In this document: piece after piece, positions 31,640-42,596 of the stretch
Layout: each line of letters opens with the position of its first letter
How positions within the stretch are numbered: the first letter of the stretch is position 1
Origin: Nansenia antarctica
Taxonomy: Eukaryota > Chordata > Actinopteri > Argentiniformes > Microstomatidae
Direction: 5' to 3'
DNA length: 64,000 nucleotides
Assembly (NCBI GenBank): GCA_963989245.1
Contig: OZ022345.1
Coordinates: 24,371,196 to 24,435,195, forward strand
The notes under the pieces: model-generated
What the model was told of the DNA's origin: nothing
What the model saw: only the letters and a program-made list of their open reading frames with translations
The model's database searches: none
Program-made: the position numbers and the translations under genes

Positions 31640-34050
31640 TTTAATTTATATAGCGCCTTTCAAAAAACCCAAGGACGCTTTACAATTCAAGGGAATGATC
31701 AGACAGACAAAACAGAAAACAAACAAAGCAAAACTGAAACATTGACTAGGGGCCAAAGGCCTTGGAGAACAAATGTGTTTTGAGGGCTAATTTGAAGGAG
31801 TCCAGGGTGGGGGCATTGCGGATCACTGTGGAGAGGGAGTTCAAGAGAGTAGGTGCGGCCACGCTGAAGGCTCTGTCCCCAAAGGTCCGTAGGTTGGTGC
31901 GGGGGCTGGATAGCAGGCCCATGTCTGCGGACCGCAGGCTCCGGGAAGGGGTATGCTGGGGGAGGTCAGTTAGGTACTGGGGGGCGCAGGCGTGGAGGGA
32001 TTTGTAGGTGAGGAGGAGGATTTTGTAAGTGATGCAGGACTTGACCGGGAGCCAGTGGAGGTGAATGAGGGTGGAGGTGATGTGCTGCCAGGGCTTGGTG
32101 TGGATGAGGACCCTGGCAACTGAGTTCTGCACGTACTGGAGCCTGTCCAGGGCATTGTTGGGAACCCCGAACAGGACTCCATTACAATAGTCCAGACGGG
32201 AGGTGACGAAGGCGTGAATGAGGGTTTCGGCAACGGAGTCAGTGAGGGAAGGTCGTAGTCTGGAGATGTTTCTGAGGTGGAAGAAGGCGGATTTGCTGAT
32301 GGATTTTATGTGGGACTGGAAGGAGAGGGTGGAGTCCAGGATGACACCCAGGTTACGGACTTCGGAGGATGGGGAGATGGAGCAGCCGTCGAAGTCCCCA
32401 ACCTTCCGGAGCAGCGCCTTGGGTGCCACAACCATGAGCTCTGTTTTCTTGGTGTTAAGTTTGAGGAGGTTAGATGTCATCCAGGTTTTTATTTCGAGCA
32501 GGCAGTTGATGAGGGACTGGGGGGGAGTGGAGAGGATGCGGTGGAGCTGAGGTAGATTTGGGTATCGTTGGCGTAGCAGTGGTAGTTAAGGCCGTGACGA
32601 CGGAGGATCTGGCCGAGGGGGAGCATGTAAATGGTGAAGAGGAGGGGTCCTAGTACAGAGCCTTAGGGAATGCCTTGGTTGACTGGGGCTGGGGGGGAGC
32701 TTGAGCCTGAGGGCTGTACCAGTGACACCCAGGTGGGTGGAGAGGTGGTTGAGGAGGATGGTGTGGGAGACAGTGTCGAAGGCAGCAGAGAGGTCCAGGA
32801 GGATGAGGATACTGAAACGGCCCGAGTCAGCAGCAATGAGGAGATCATTGGTGATTTTAATGAGGGCGGTTTCCGTGCTGTGGTGAGATCTGAAGCCGGA
32901 TTGTTGGGGCTCAGAGCTCATGGTTGGACATATACTGATGGATTTGGCCGGCGGCTGCTCTTTCCAGGGTTTTACTCAGGAAGGGAAGGTTGGAGAAGGT
33001 GGTTGTGGAGGTCATCAGGGTCCAGACCAGGTTTCTTGAGGATGGGGGTGACTGAGGCAGTTTTGAAGCTATGCCAGATAGCAGGGAGGCATTAATAATA
33101 TCCACCATGTAGGGGCAGAGGGTGGGTAAGCAGTCCTTGACCAGGGCTGTGGGCATGGGGTCCAGTGAGCAGGTTGGGGTCTTGGCCAGGGTGACCAGCT
33201 TGGCGACCTGGGCAGCGTCCACTGGAGAGAAGGAGGAAAAGCAGCATTGGGGGGGGCACGGCGCTGGGGCGAGGTCATCGTGTGGCTGGGGTGCAGGAGG
33301 AGCGGGAGGGGCTGGTGCCCGGAGCTGCTGGTGGATGGAGTCAACCTTTGAGTGAAAGAAGGAATTTGGAGCAGCGGTTGGGAGCACCAGGAGGGTGGGG
33401 GGCGTCGGGGGGGCGGAGTAGACGGTTGATGGTGGTGAATAGTGTTCTGGGGTTTTGCTGGGAGCCAATGAGACGGGAATAATATAGGGTCTTAGTGTGG
33501 GAGAGAGCATCCTTGTAGGCAGTCATGTGACGGTCTCTGTAAGCCAGGAAATGGACTGTGAGGCCGGTAGTTTTGGACAGCCTCTCTAGCTGGCGACCAG
33601 TGGCCTTCATGGTGCGGAGTTCGGTGTTGAACCAGGGGGCAGGGCGGGTGAAGGAGACGGTCCGAGTTTTGAGGGGGGCGAGGGAGTTGAGGCTGAGGGA
33701 TAGGGCAGCGTTGTAGTGGGCTACCAGGCCGTCCACCGTGGTGTCAGGGGGAGCCGAGGCCATGTGGGACACAATGAGGTTGGATAGGGCCGGTGCACTC
33801 ACAGATTTGATATTCCTAAATGAGATGGTGCGTTTGGGATGCTGCCTGGGCAGGGAGACCGGGACAGTGAAGAGGACGGCATGGTGGTCAGAAACAGCCA
33901 GGTCCAGGCACTGTAGGTCGGGGGGAGGAGGTCCAGTGGAGCACACCAAGTCCAGTGTGTGGCCTTTGGTGTGGGTGGGACCTTGGACATGCAGATGTTT
34001 TAACATGTGTGACAGCTGCTGGTGTTTTGGGGAACCAGTAGCCAAAGTTG
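31608..34050 (-). mobile_element. 5'-truncated L2-like LINE, frameshifted
   Basis: Minus-strand pieces in order: end of the endonuclease (VSDHHAVLFTVPVSL, from about 34045), the linker and first RT motifs (33510-32911), RT motif A with an intact Asp (LLDLSAAFDTVSHTIL, about 32820), and the thumb and C-terminus (TSNLLKLNTKKTELMVV...HAFVTSRLDYCNGVL, 32480-31746). The pieces lie in different frames, and the FADD-containing region is damaged. The tail at 31608-31680 has AAAGGCGCTATATAAATTAA and an (ATT)n run. Confidence 0.88.
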
Positions 34051-35582
34051 TTTACATATTCTGAAAGGACAGATTGTAATTGTTTATTACATATTTTGCA
34101 AATTTTATTTTATGTTTTCTAAATCAGCCAGGCCTATATACATGTGCAAAATGAATAAGTATTAATAAAAAATAATAAATAATATAAATAAAAAAGGCTT
34201 TGCTACATCAAATAGGTTTAACAACAGGCCATGGACTATGGCGGTAGATTGTTTCAATAAAGTAGTTGAACTCTAGCTCAATACATGCATTGTTTTAGGT
34301 AATAACTTTGCTTAATGTAAAGGTCAGTAACCCAAAGTGCAATATAGGCTACAGACAAGACACTAATGTTTTTATATAACAGATATGCTCCAAAACAATG
34401 CAATGTGTCCTCTCACTCCATACAATAGGCTAGGCTACAGTCAGTGCCTCACTCTAACTCACGGGTAGCTTGGTAGGCTACCACTAGCTAGCCTTTAGCT
34501 TATCACCTCTGCTCTACCACTGACGTTAGCCAGCTAGCTAAATACACTTGTCATGCAATATTGAATTCATGAATGCGAGCAAACACTCACTGGCTATCGC
34601 ATTACATTACAGTCATTTAGCTGACGCTTCGCCAGAACTCACACTAACGCATTTGCATGGAGAGCAGGAGACCATGGAAGGGCTGAGCCCAGCAGGACTT
34701 CTATAATAAAACAATAGGAAGTTAGCTGTAACCCTCCTCTATAGAAACATAGTTAGTACTCTGGTTATCAGCACAGCTACGCAGACTACAGCTGGACGAG
34801 CAGCGTAGTGACAGTCAGCTAGCGGCAGCAGCGAGCTAACCCTGCTAGCTAACTCACTAGCATGTCCTGACAGCAGACAGCAGACAGCTTCACTCTCAAG
34901 GCTTTTGAGTAGCATGATTTAAATGTAGCCGCCGCGCCGGTGTAGGTACCGGATTTTCCCACTTTTCCGGTTCCGGTCATAGGTTCTGCCCTTTCCGGCC
35001 ATAGGTAGCGCTATGATTCGCTATGATTCGCGATGCAAGACAGCGTGGCGTGCGTCAACAGGAAGTAGGTTTGTTATGGAACAAGACCCGACGAATCGAT
35101 AATGGAATTCGTCGCCAATGAATTTCATTATCGATTTTTAGCGATTTCATCGATTCGTTGTTGCAGCCCTAATATCACTGGTTGCAAAATAAATGGAAAC
35201 GTACAGATAAATGTACACGATACAAAGTAGCTAGCCTGCGGATGTTTGAATACATTACTTGAGAAGTTACAAAGCCACTTTACCTAACTAGTTTGCAGTG
35301 TAGCTTCATGTTCATTCCATTCGATGTTCACACAAATGTAGCTGTGTTGTACCATTAGATGACGTCATTCTATCTATTTCTAGGCTTCCTGCCTAATCTT
35401 CCCATAATGCATTGCAATGTGCTTGCTGCTTACGTCAGAGGCGCAAGCTCAATAAACAAACAAATCATAATCTGTAGTCGCTTATTACTGTTAACTAATA
35501 AATGGCGCTGCCAGCGGCCTCGCATCTACGACCGAATCACAGCCGTGCTGATGTTCAGTATAACAGCACTCCCTCTCGTGTG
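34051..35582. other. No gene seen; repeat scraps
   Basis: Holds AT-rich sequence, a short tail-like scrap ATTACAGTCATTTAGCTGAC at 34605-34640, and near 35140-35172 the hAT-type end CGTTGTTGCAGCCCTAA without a recognised partner. No open frame of interest. Confidence 0.4.
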
Positions 35583-37465
35583 ATTCATCAGAGCAATGCA
35601 TCCGGGTACTTTCCCCTCCCGTAATGTCCACGCCCCTTTTTGGGTGATAGAAGAGTAGAAGTTTGACTGGCGGTCAATGGGAATTTCTGGTCTTTGCTAC
35701 TTTAATCCGATAAAATAAGAAAACCGTAGTGCTTTTTAGATATTAGGAGCACAAATCTGATGGCCAGTTAGGCAAACTATTATATAGTGTCATTGCCGAT
35801 CAATGATCGACGTCGTTATATAGAGAAAATTAATGAAATAGGGGTTGATTCATCAGAGCAGTCATACGTCATCTCCCTGTCATCAGGGATTTGTAGTTCT
35901 TCAGTTGATTTGCCGTGTAAATCCCCAGATGAGAGTGTTACATTAGTTTTCTTAAGATAGGATAATAAATAAATCTGTTCAATGGGCATTTGCCAAAGTA
36001 GCCTACTGTTAATCAGTATTTATCCTGTATGGTGTATATGAAGATGTTATGACGTTTTATCATGAAAATAATGAACAGCAAGCTAGATCCAAAACTAGGG
36101 CCGGTGGAGGAGGGCAATTGTCACATTGGACAGACTACCAAAACAGAAAAATAAAGTATCTTAACGACAGCAAAAGTGATGGATGTCAGAAATACATTAC
36201 CTGGAGATTCAATAAGGTAGCCTACTTTTATATGACAGGATATGGGTTAGGGTTATATGACACCTGTAGCTAGATAGATAGATAGATAGAGCCAAAAGTA
36301 AAAAGTCGCTGAGAGACGCAAGCAGGGTAGGGCTGCCACGATTAGACGACTAGTCGCGACGACGTCGATTACCAAAATCGTCGCCGACATATTTGGTAAT
36401 CGACGTCGTCGCATGTTTTTTTGGAGCTGTTTTTTTCTTTCTTTTTTTTCGTTTTTCTTCCCTGAAGCTGCCACTGGCTAGCGTCTCCCAGTGTCTTTGA
36501 TGTACATGCGCAGTGTCGGTCATCCAGGGCACACGTGACGTCCCCGGAAAAACAAACAGAGAAATGTCTTCCCGTCCTCGTACCTCTAAAGTGTGGGAGC
36601 ATTTAAACCACAACGTTGAAAAAAACAATGTAAAATATACAATTTGCAAAGCTGAACTCGCTTATCATGGCAGCACGTCTATGATGCGCGAGCATCTAAA
36701 ATAGAAGCACGTTGTGGCAGATGACGAGGAAGACGATGGCTCGTCTCGGTAAGCTAGTTAGCTTGTTATTGGCTAACGATATCGTGACGTTAAAAGCCTT
36801 CTTTCATTATTTTTACGTTATGTGCTGTAGGAGGAGGTGGTAGAAAAGTTTGACATCTCGCCTGCCAAAATAACGCACATTAGGGGCGTTTCCCCACACT
36901 ATCAAAGCTGGCAAAATCTTTTCTGTGCATCCCTGCAACCTCCACCCCATCCGAGAGGATCTTCTCTGCAGCAGGGAACATCTGCTCTCAAAAGAGAGCA
37001 AGCCTCTCTCCAGAACATGTGGAAATGCTGACTTTCCTCGCTATGAATGAATAGTCCACACAGGAGAGAAACAATTTCTTTTCTCAGTCTCCTGCACTTT
37101 TCTTTGTTATGTTATTTGATTGAGACCAAACCTTTTCTCTACAAACATTTCTTTTTGTGGATAATTGCTCTTTTTTAGTTGCCTTAGTGCCTACCTCATT
37201 TTATTTTTGCAGCACTATTCAATACATTTAAAATGTATGTTTGATGCCAGAGATGAGTGAAGCAAAGCAAAACTTTTGTACTCTGTACAAGTATTTATTT
37301 TTGTTTTTGTATTCTTTTGGTTGCCTAGTGCCTAGCCTACCTCATTTTACTCAGCAGTTTGCACTCTCTACTACTCTTTACATTACATGCAAGTGATGCC
37401 AGAAATAAATCTGCAAAGTTCATTAAAATATCTATTTTTGAGTGAACAATCATTTTAATTGTCTT

Positions 37466-38514
37466 TGTAACCAGGGAGTAGCTGAAAGGACTGTAGAATT
37501 TAGGAAGGGGCTGGTTATCTAACTAACTCTGAGCTAAATAGGCAGTGTAGGAGGATACAGGCAGGGGGCGCCAGCAAACCGTTAGACTAGCAGTTACTAT
37601 CGTTAGCATTAGCATGGGAATTAGCATTAGCATTAGCATTGGAATTAGCATTAGCATTAGCCTTGGAATTAGCATTAGCCTTCGCATACAAACAACTAAA
37701 CACACGGTAACGGTATCCCATATGAACAACACATTTATTTACATAACTGATGTATACCTCCCCAGATATATACATTCCCTCCCCGCCGGCCACACACACA
37801 CTCAATCACTCACTCATAGTATCTGGCCTGAACAGGCTTATAGTCCCGGACTGTGGTGCGCGTTGAGGCCTGGTTGGATGGCATGTGCGTCGAGGAAGGT
37901 AGCAGACAAAAAGGGGGGGGTGACGTAGCAACGCGGAGGGAAAGGGCCTTCTTCGTAGTCCGCGCCGAGGGGTGAAGGGCTCAGGTCCGGGTGGTTCACG
38001 GTAAGCTCCGATGGAGTCAGCGTTCGGTCGCAGTCCGCTCGTGGAGGCGACGGTTCTGTCCAGTTTGGCGTCTCGCTTGGTCCAATCGTTAACAGCCGGC
38101 TGCTGGCAAGGCTGTCTAACGGGAACACAACTAAACGGGCTATAACAGTTCTGAACTCGATAATCACTCTTGGTCTTCAGCTTCAGCACGGTGTGCGTGT
38201 TACTGAATCCGCCATCTTAGATTGACTTCTCGTTACTCTCTCTCGTTTGGTCTCTCTCGTTCTGATTCTCATCACACACTGACACACTGAGCACTTCCGT
38301 TCCTATATATACACCACCGAACCTAGCATCCGGGTCACGGACACACCCCGGATATACCACGTCATCAAACATATACATAAACATTACAATAACAATACAT
38401 ACACTTCACGAAACGTATATGAATAGTATAGAAAATAACAAAGGAAATAACTGGGGCAAAATAGGGCTGGTTTGGGGAAACTAAACTGGCTCTAAACTGT
38501 GGGCCTTCACAACA
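37466..38514 (-). repeat. 3' LTR of BEL/PRPF40A element
   Basis: 1049 bp, minus-strand ends TGTTGTGAAG and GGTTACA. It contains a TATATATA box (38311-38304) in U3 and an AATAAA (minus strand, near 37733). Near 37604-37680 there is an irregular repeat of a six-base AGCATT unit. Confidence 0.9.
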
Positions 38515-38541
38515 GCCGCCCCATGAAACCCTCGGTTTCAG

Positions 38542-41500
38542 TTAACTAAGGAAGGCACACTGGCTAGGCTGCTCTAGCAGCGTGAGGTAGGAGGTGATAG
38601 TGTCCTTGGTAATTTGAGGGAGCTCAATCAGGCGTGCCACAGGTCGGGTGTAAGTGCGACCACCAACGTCCACGATGGCCGTCCGCACCCTTCCATCCGG
38701 ACCCGGCAGGACCTTGGTCACTCTGCCTGTCTGCCAGGCGGCGCGTGGAAGGGACTGGTCGATCACCAGTACCACGGCACCTTCGGACAAGTTGTCTCTC
38801 TCCCTCAGCAGAGTCTTCTGCTTCTCCTCCTTCTCCAGGGCGCGGATGTGCTCCTCGAAGCAGATCAGAGCGTCTTCCTTGTCCATGTTCTGCAGCTCCT
38901 CGTACTCAGCGAAGGTGGGGTTGTCCAGCAGGTACTGCTGGGCCTCGGACCAGGTGGTGCGGTAGGTGACGTTGGCCATGTTGTCCAGAATGCTCTTCAG
39001 CGCCTCCCAGTTCCTCTTCCTGAGCTGCTTGGCTTGTTCCTTCTCCTTCTTAGCCTTGTAGGCCTTAAACGCTTGCTTCTTCTCACTCAGCTTGGGCAGG
39101 GCGCTGTAGCGTGGGTCGTTGATGATCATTCTCATGGCTTGCTCCCATGACGCGTTGGATGAAACACCCTTCTCCTTCAGAAGCTCTTTGAAGGCCTGCT
39201 TGGCCTCCTCTTTTGGGTTCCACTTGTACGTTTTCTTCGCCAACTCCGGCCTTTCCTCCTTGGAGGCGTCTACAATACTGGCTGAGACTTCCATGGCTGA
39301 CGTGTACTCGACGGAGTTGACGGGTGCGTCAATGCTGACCTCGGCCACGTGAGGGTGCATGGCCACCTGCAGGTGTTCCTCGGCAACAGCTGTTGCCGCC
39401 ATGGCCTCCATGTCCATCATGGTCGCCATGGTAGCAGCAGGATCAACCTGAAGAGTGGGGACGGGGGCGGTGCCAGGAGCTGCAGCTTCTACCGTCCCAT
39501 TCTCCTCCGCTTTGATCATCGCTTCAAGATCTTCCAGCTCTTTGGGCTTGGTCCACCGGGACTCCTTAGTCTGGGAGTTGTAGTAGTAAGGCGTTCCCGT
39601 GTCAGACTTGTACTCCTTCCACGGGCACTTAGACAACATTTGCTCAGCAGGAGATTTCAGGTCGTCTGGTTTCTCCCCTGAGGACTGTTTAGTCTCTGTG
39701 TGGTAGAAGTAGGTCTTCCCATCCAGAGACTTATGCTCTGTCCACAGAGACTTCTTCTTTGGTTGGTCATCCTGTGGTGAACCATTGGTGGTACTAACTG
39801 TTCCAGGTGCACTGGCAGCAATAGATTCCACTCCAGGCGGTCCGGTTGGTTGGTTTGCTTCTTCGGTTCGGACATGGAGGGATGACGTAGCTCTCCCGTC
39901 TCTATCTCTCCCCTCGGTAGCGCCTTGGAGGGCCCACCCAAGCGCAGTCTTAACAGCCATCGGGCAGCCTCGTGGTCCTCTCAGCGGAGGACGGAGCGAC
40001 ACGATCAGTTCAGCGTTGTCCGAGCCGATGAGAAGGGTTGGCTCCGCTCCTTCTATCGGATGTAGGTCTACTCGCCGTAGGTGGGAATATCTTGCGCGTA
40101 ATCTCTCCAGGGGGTAGTCGTAGCGGGAGAGCGCTAGCTGGTCTGCAGTGAAGACATTCCGAAGCCGATATCTGTCCGACGGCCGCCCCGCCGGGGAGAT
40201 AGAGAAGTTGATTCTCGCCCCGGTGACCTCTTTAAGGTCGCGACGTATCGTGCGCAGAGTCAGCTTCTCCGCAGTCCCTTGGAGCCCCAACTGGCGCACT
40301 GCCCCCTGGAGAAGGATGGTCCGTTCCGACCCGTCGTCTAGAACGGCGTACGTGTCGTACACAGCGTTGTTGTGGTGAAGTCGGACCTTCACCACCTTCA
40401 GTAGGACCTTGGAGCCGCTGCTCCGGGCTGGGTCTAGGTAGTAGACAGGTGTTGCCTCTTCCGGTGCGCTACCGGACCTAGGGCTTCTGGTGCCCTCCGT
40501 GGACCTGGCGAGGGAGACCTCGTGTAGGATGTTGAGGTGGACCTCCTCACAGCGGTTGCACTTTCTCCTCAAGGTGCAGTTCTTAGCCAGATGGTCGCGC
40601 CCACAGTTCCAGCACCTCTTGTTCTCCTCGAGCCACCTCTGCTTGGCCTCGGTACTCAGGTTGTTGAAGTCACTGCACTCATTGAACCAGTGCTCGCTGG
40701 TGCAGTACGGACATGGCGGTGGACCTCTCCGTCCCTTTGGAGGGGGTTGAGAGGAATCCTTTCCCTCAGGTCGGGCTTTCCTCTCTCTCCGAGGCTCCTC
40801 CTCCGTGTGCAGCACTCCTACTGGGCGTCCTCTGTTCGAGCTCGGCCCGTCCCAGCGGTCTCCCTTCTCCCTCTCCTTCTTCGGCTCAGCGTAACCCATG
40901 GCGTCTACGTTGGTGTCATGCACTTCCTCCAGTAGGAACTCCGCGAAGGCAGCCATGCTCAGACCCAACTTCCCGGGGTTACGAACGCGCTGCTGTCGCC
41001 GGAACCTCTCCTGCCGGAAGCATGGGATCTTGCGGAGCAGCCGCTCTACGTTGGAGGTGCTGTTGATCTCGCTGGCGCCAGCTGGGCCCTGCGTCTTCAG
41101 CATTCCAACCAAGGTGTGCACGCGGAGCGCGAAGTCATCCAGCGCCCGGTCATCCTTGATGGGGGCCTGCTGTTCGAGGGCTTGCAGTTCAGCAAGGGCG
41201 TGGTTCCAGGGACGACCGTAGCGGGCATCCAAGTCGGCGAGCGCTCTGGTGTAAGGTGTCGGTGCGGAGGCATGGGCCAGAACCATGTTGTGGGCTCTGG
41301 GGTTCCTCACATGCTGAAGGAGAATCGCATATTTGTAGGACTCTGAGCAGGAGTCGTCCAATAGCGTGTCTAGGCAGATGCGTAGTTCCACATACTGGCT
41401 CCTGTCCTCGTCCTTGAAGAAGGGGAACTTGGGTCCCTCCACCTGGGGAAACATCCTGTAGTGGATGATCGGGGCTGGAGTGACGGTCTGGGTGTCCTTT

Positions 41501-42558
41501 TGGTCCACTGGAGGACCTAGGGGTGTGCTACGCTCTTGGGGAATGGCTCCCCTCCCGGGCAGCGACGCTGGCTCCCTCTGGGCCGCGTAGCGGTCGGGTC
41601 CCTGGTCCTCTTCCTTCAAGGTGGTCAGCTGGGCCTGTAGTTGGACATTCATGGCGGGGGTCATGGAGCCATCGGCGGGGGGTTCAGGAGATGGCACTCG
41701 AGAGGGCCGTGCGGATGATGCTCTGGAGCTACGGGCCGACGGAGCTCTGCTGATGCACACGTCGCGCATGGTCTGCATCACTTCCTCCATCTTCTCCGCG
41801 TGCAGTTGCTCTCTCTCCATCTGGAGGCGGTCGCGCTCCATCTGGAAGCGTTCACGTTCTAGCGCCTCCTGGCGCTGTCTCTCCGCCGCGCGTTCCGCTC
41901 CGTTCATCTGGAAGCGTTCACGTTCTAGCGCCTCCTGGCGCTGTCTCTCCGCCGCCTCCATCTGGAGGCGCTCGCGCTCGAAATGGATGCGTTCCCTCTC
42001 TCGTTCACGCTCGAACTGGAGGCGTTCTCGCTCTAACGCCACCTCGGCCTGTTGGCGCATACATTCGGACAGCGCGGCACTACTCCCTCTGGAGTGCAGG
42101 CTATCCGCCCCAGAGGCAGAACTGCCCACGGAAACCCTGGACCGGGAGGAAGCCACTGAGCGGCAGGAGCTAGGTCTCGAGCGCGCCGTACTGGGAGGCA
42201 GATCGTTAAGGCTGAGGCCCTCCCTCTTCCGCCCGCAGGCGCTGTCGGACCGGGCCTCTCCTTCCTGCTCTTCCGTTTCCACGGCAAAACCCTGCGGTTC
42301 TGCCATCTCATCCTCAGGCTGGTGCTCTTTGAGGGCTGTCTCAGTGCTAGCCACCCGCGCGCCGGCGGACACCTCGGCCTCTCCGACCACTGTATCCCGT
42401 GGAGTGCGCTCCTCGCTACCACTCAGTGAGCTTTCGAGCTCAAGCTCATACTCCTGTAACCTCGGAGGCAACCGCGGGACTCTCTGTGGTCGTGGCTCTG
42501 GCTCAGGGGGCGGAGAAGGGGGGGTAACTGTCTGGTCTGGTTGGCTGCGCTCAGCCAT
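38542..42558 (-). CDS. Chimeric Gag-protease-PRPF40A-pol C-terminus fusion
   Basis: 1338 residues, no stop. 1-165 are Pro/Glu/Ser-rich; about 165-265 is a long Arg/Glu coiled coil. About 370-510 is a BEL-type gag domain (FPFFKDEDRSQYVELR), and 612-690 are zinc knuckles (CPYC...CWNCGRDHLAKNC). The protease has YAVLDDGSERTIL near 735-745. From about 905 the sequence becomes PRPF40A, a U1-snRNP-associated splicing factor. WW1 is at 936-965, with its second Trp replaced by Gly961; WW2 at 978-1007 keeps both Trp (980, 1002). FF1 (about 1112-1170) and an FF3-like domain (about 1180-1245) follow, and FF2 is missing. The end (about 1250-1338) returns to the retroelement: EGAVVLVIDQSLPRAAWQTG resembles the domain after BEL integrase. 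The host part is intronless, hence from spliced mRNA. It may make a packaged fusion protein; function unknown. Confidence 0.9.
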   Translation of the reverse strand: MAERSQPDQTVTPPSPPPEPEPRPQRVPRLPPRLQEYELELESSLSGSEERTPRDTVVGEAEVSAGARVASTETALKEHQPEDEMAEPQGFAVETEEQEGEARSDSACGRKREGLSLNDLPPSTARSRPSSCRSVASSRSRVSVGSSASGADSLHSRGSSAALSECMRQQAEVALERERLQFERERERERIHFERERLQMEAAERQRQEALERERFQMNGAERAAERQRQEALERERFQMERDRLQMEREQLHAEKMEEVMQTMRDVCISRAPSARSSRASSARPSRVPSPEPPADGSMTPAMNVQLQAQLTTLKEEDQGPDRYAAQREPASLPGRGAIPQERSTPLGPPVDQKDTQTVTPAPIIHYRMFPQVEGPKFPFFKDEDRSQYVELRICLDTLLDDSCSESYKYAILLQHVRNPRAHNMVLAHASAPTPYTRALADLDARYGRPWNHALAELQALEQQAPIKDDRALDDFALRVHTLVGMLKTQGPAGASEINSTSNVERLLRKIPCFRQERFRRQQRVRNPGKLGLSMAAFAEFLLEEVHDTNVDAMGYAEPKKEREKGDRWDGPSSNRGRPVGVLHTEEEPRRERKARPEGKDSSQPPPKGRRGPPPCPYCTSEHWFNECSDFNNLSTEAKQRWLEENKRCWNCGRDHLAKNCTLRRKCNRCEEVHLNILHEVSLARSTEGTRSPRSGSAPEEATPVYYLDPARSSGSKVLLKVVKVRLHHNNAVYDTYAVLDDGSERTILLQGAVRQLGLQGTAEKLTLRTIRRDLKEVTGARINFSISPAGRPSDRYRLRNVFTADQLALSRYDYPLERLRARYSHLRRVDLHPIEGAEPTLLIGSDNAELIVSLRPPLRGPRGCPMAVKTALGWALQGATEGRDRDGRATSSLHVRTEEANQPTGPPGVESIAASAPGTVSTTNGSPQDDQPKKKSLWTEHKSLDGKTYFYHTETKQSSGEKPDDLKSPAEQMLSKCPWKEYKSDTGTPYYYNSQTKESRWTKPKELEDLEAMIKAEENGTVEAAAPGTAPVPTLQVDPAATMATMMDMEAMAATAVAEEHLQVAMHPHVAEVSIDAPVNSVEYTSAMEVSASIVDASKEERPELAKKTYKWNPKEEAKQAFKELLKEKGVSSNASWEQAMRMIINDPRYSALPKLSEKKQAFKAYKAKKEKEQAKQLRKRNWEALKSILDNMANVTYRTTWSEAQQYLLDNPTFAEYEELQNMDKEDALICFEEHIRALEKEEKQKTLLRERDNLSEGAVVLVIDQSLPRAAWQTGRVTKVLPGPDGRVRTAIVDVGGRTYTRPVARLIELPQITKDTITSYLTLLEQPSQCAFLS

Positions 42559-42577
42559 GCTATCACTACACTACCGA

Positions 42578-42594
42578 TCCGGCTCGAAGGACCA
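42578..42594 (-). promoter_or_regulatory. Primer-binding site, tRNA-Tyr type
   Basis: TGGTCCTTCGAGCCGGA starts two bases inside the 5' LTR. From general knowledge it is complementary to the 3' end of vertebrate tRNA-Tyr (TCCGGCTCGAAGGA plus CCA) over 17 bases. Confidence 0.75.
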
Positions 42595-42596
42595 AT

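Noticed and set aside
31970..33510. Several Ser/Pro-rich overlapping frames
   Set aside because: Alternate frames of a frameshifted L2-like LINE.
38614..39150. Plus-strand 178-codon Leu-rich frame
   Set aside because: Antisense of the PRPF40A FF domains (Lys/Glu codons read as Leu/Phe).
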